A program made the translations under genes and the position numbers. From NCBI GenBank assembly GCA_017620315.1, contig JAFZQQ010000314.1, positions 1 through 5,136 on the forward strand: a stretch of DNA of 5,136 nt, read 5' to 3'. The notes beneath the pieces were generated by a model. The model did no database searches, was not told where the DNA came from, and was given only the letters and a program-made list of their open reading frames with translations. Positions 5,124 to 5,136 of the stretch are shown piece after piece. Origin of the DNA: Oscillospiraceae bacterium. Lineage in GTDB: Bacteria; Bacillota; Clostridia; Oscillospirales; Oscillospiraceae. The stretch's first letter is position 1; each line of letters opens with the position of its first letter.

Positions 5124-5136
5124 AGCGTTACCCCGC

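Noticed and set aside
1..5136. CRISPR array, tRNA, rRNA or riboswitch
   Set aside because: I saw no regularly spaced repeats, no cloverleaf or rRNA sequence, and no leader long and structured enough to support a known riboswitch class.

Overview
This 5.1 kb window is GC-rich, has strong Shine-Dalgarno sites, and looks like a chromosomal segment of a Gram-positive bacterium of the Clostridia (an Oscillospiraceae-like gut anaerobe is my guess). The reasons are an ECF-type sigma factor followed by a DUF4179-like membrane-anchored partner with an N-terminal 'IGDVDDKLVAEA' motif, an AraC/GyrI regulator paired with a half-size ABC exporter, and AGGAGG-type ribosome binding sites. The taxonomic placement is inference.

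Layout. On the + strand, positions 1-196 hold the C-terminal end (region 4, helix-turn-helix) of an ECF-like sigma factor. It is translationally coupled through a GTGA overlap to a 320-residue single-pass membrane protein (193-1155), probably its regulator or sensor partner, followed by a hairpin terminator at 1170-1207. On the - strand, read from right to left, lies a two-gene operon. A strong promoter (3884-3911) drives an AraC-type regulator with a GyrI-like effector domain (3787-2882), and 7 nt after its stop begins a complete ABC exporter half-transporter (2874-1261). This looks like a drug- or peptide-responsive export module. To its right, also on the - strand, are two unrecognised genes: a 209-residue polar protein (4731-4102) with its own consensus promoter, and a 106-residue small protein (5123-4803) that resembles a widespread Clostridia family.

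The most notable structural feature is a direct repeat. The last 28 codons of the membrane-protein gene plus its terminator (1069-1215) recur at 3951-4093 in the same orientation, on the far side of the araC-ABC operon. The second copy is a truncated remnant with no start and an extra 29-bp deletion. The araC-ABC operon is therefore bracketed by direct repeats 2,882 bp apart, which suggests that it was inserted or rearranged next to the sigma/anti-sigma locus and could be lost by recombination. The remnant's hairpin now lies 18 nt after the stop of the 209-residue gene and probably serves as its terminator.

A second notable point is a strong internal ribosome binding site and ATG inside the AraC gene (3420-3404), exactly at the junction between the DNA-binding and GyrI-like domains. 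It could allow separate production of the effector-binding domain. I did not find an obviously new defence or mobile system. The window looks like a sigma-factor locus next to an accessory exporter cassette.
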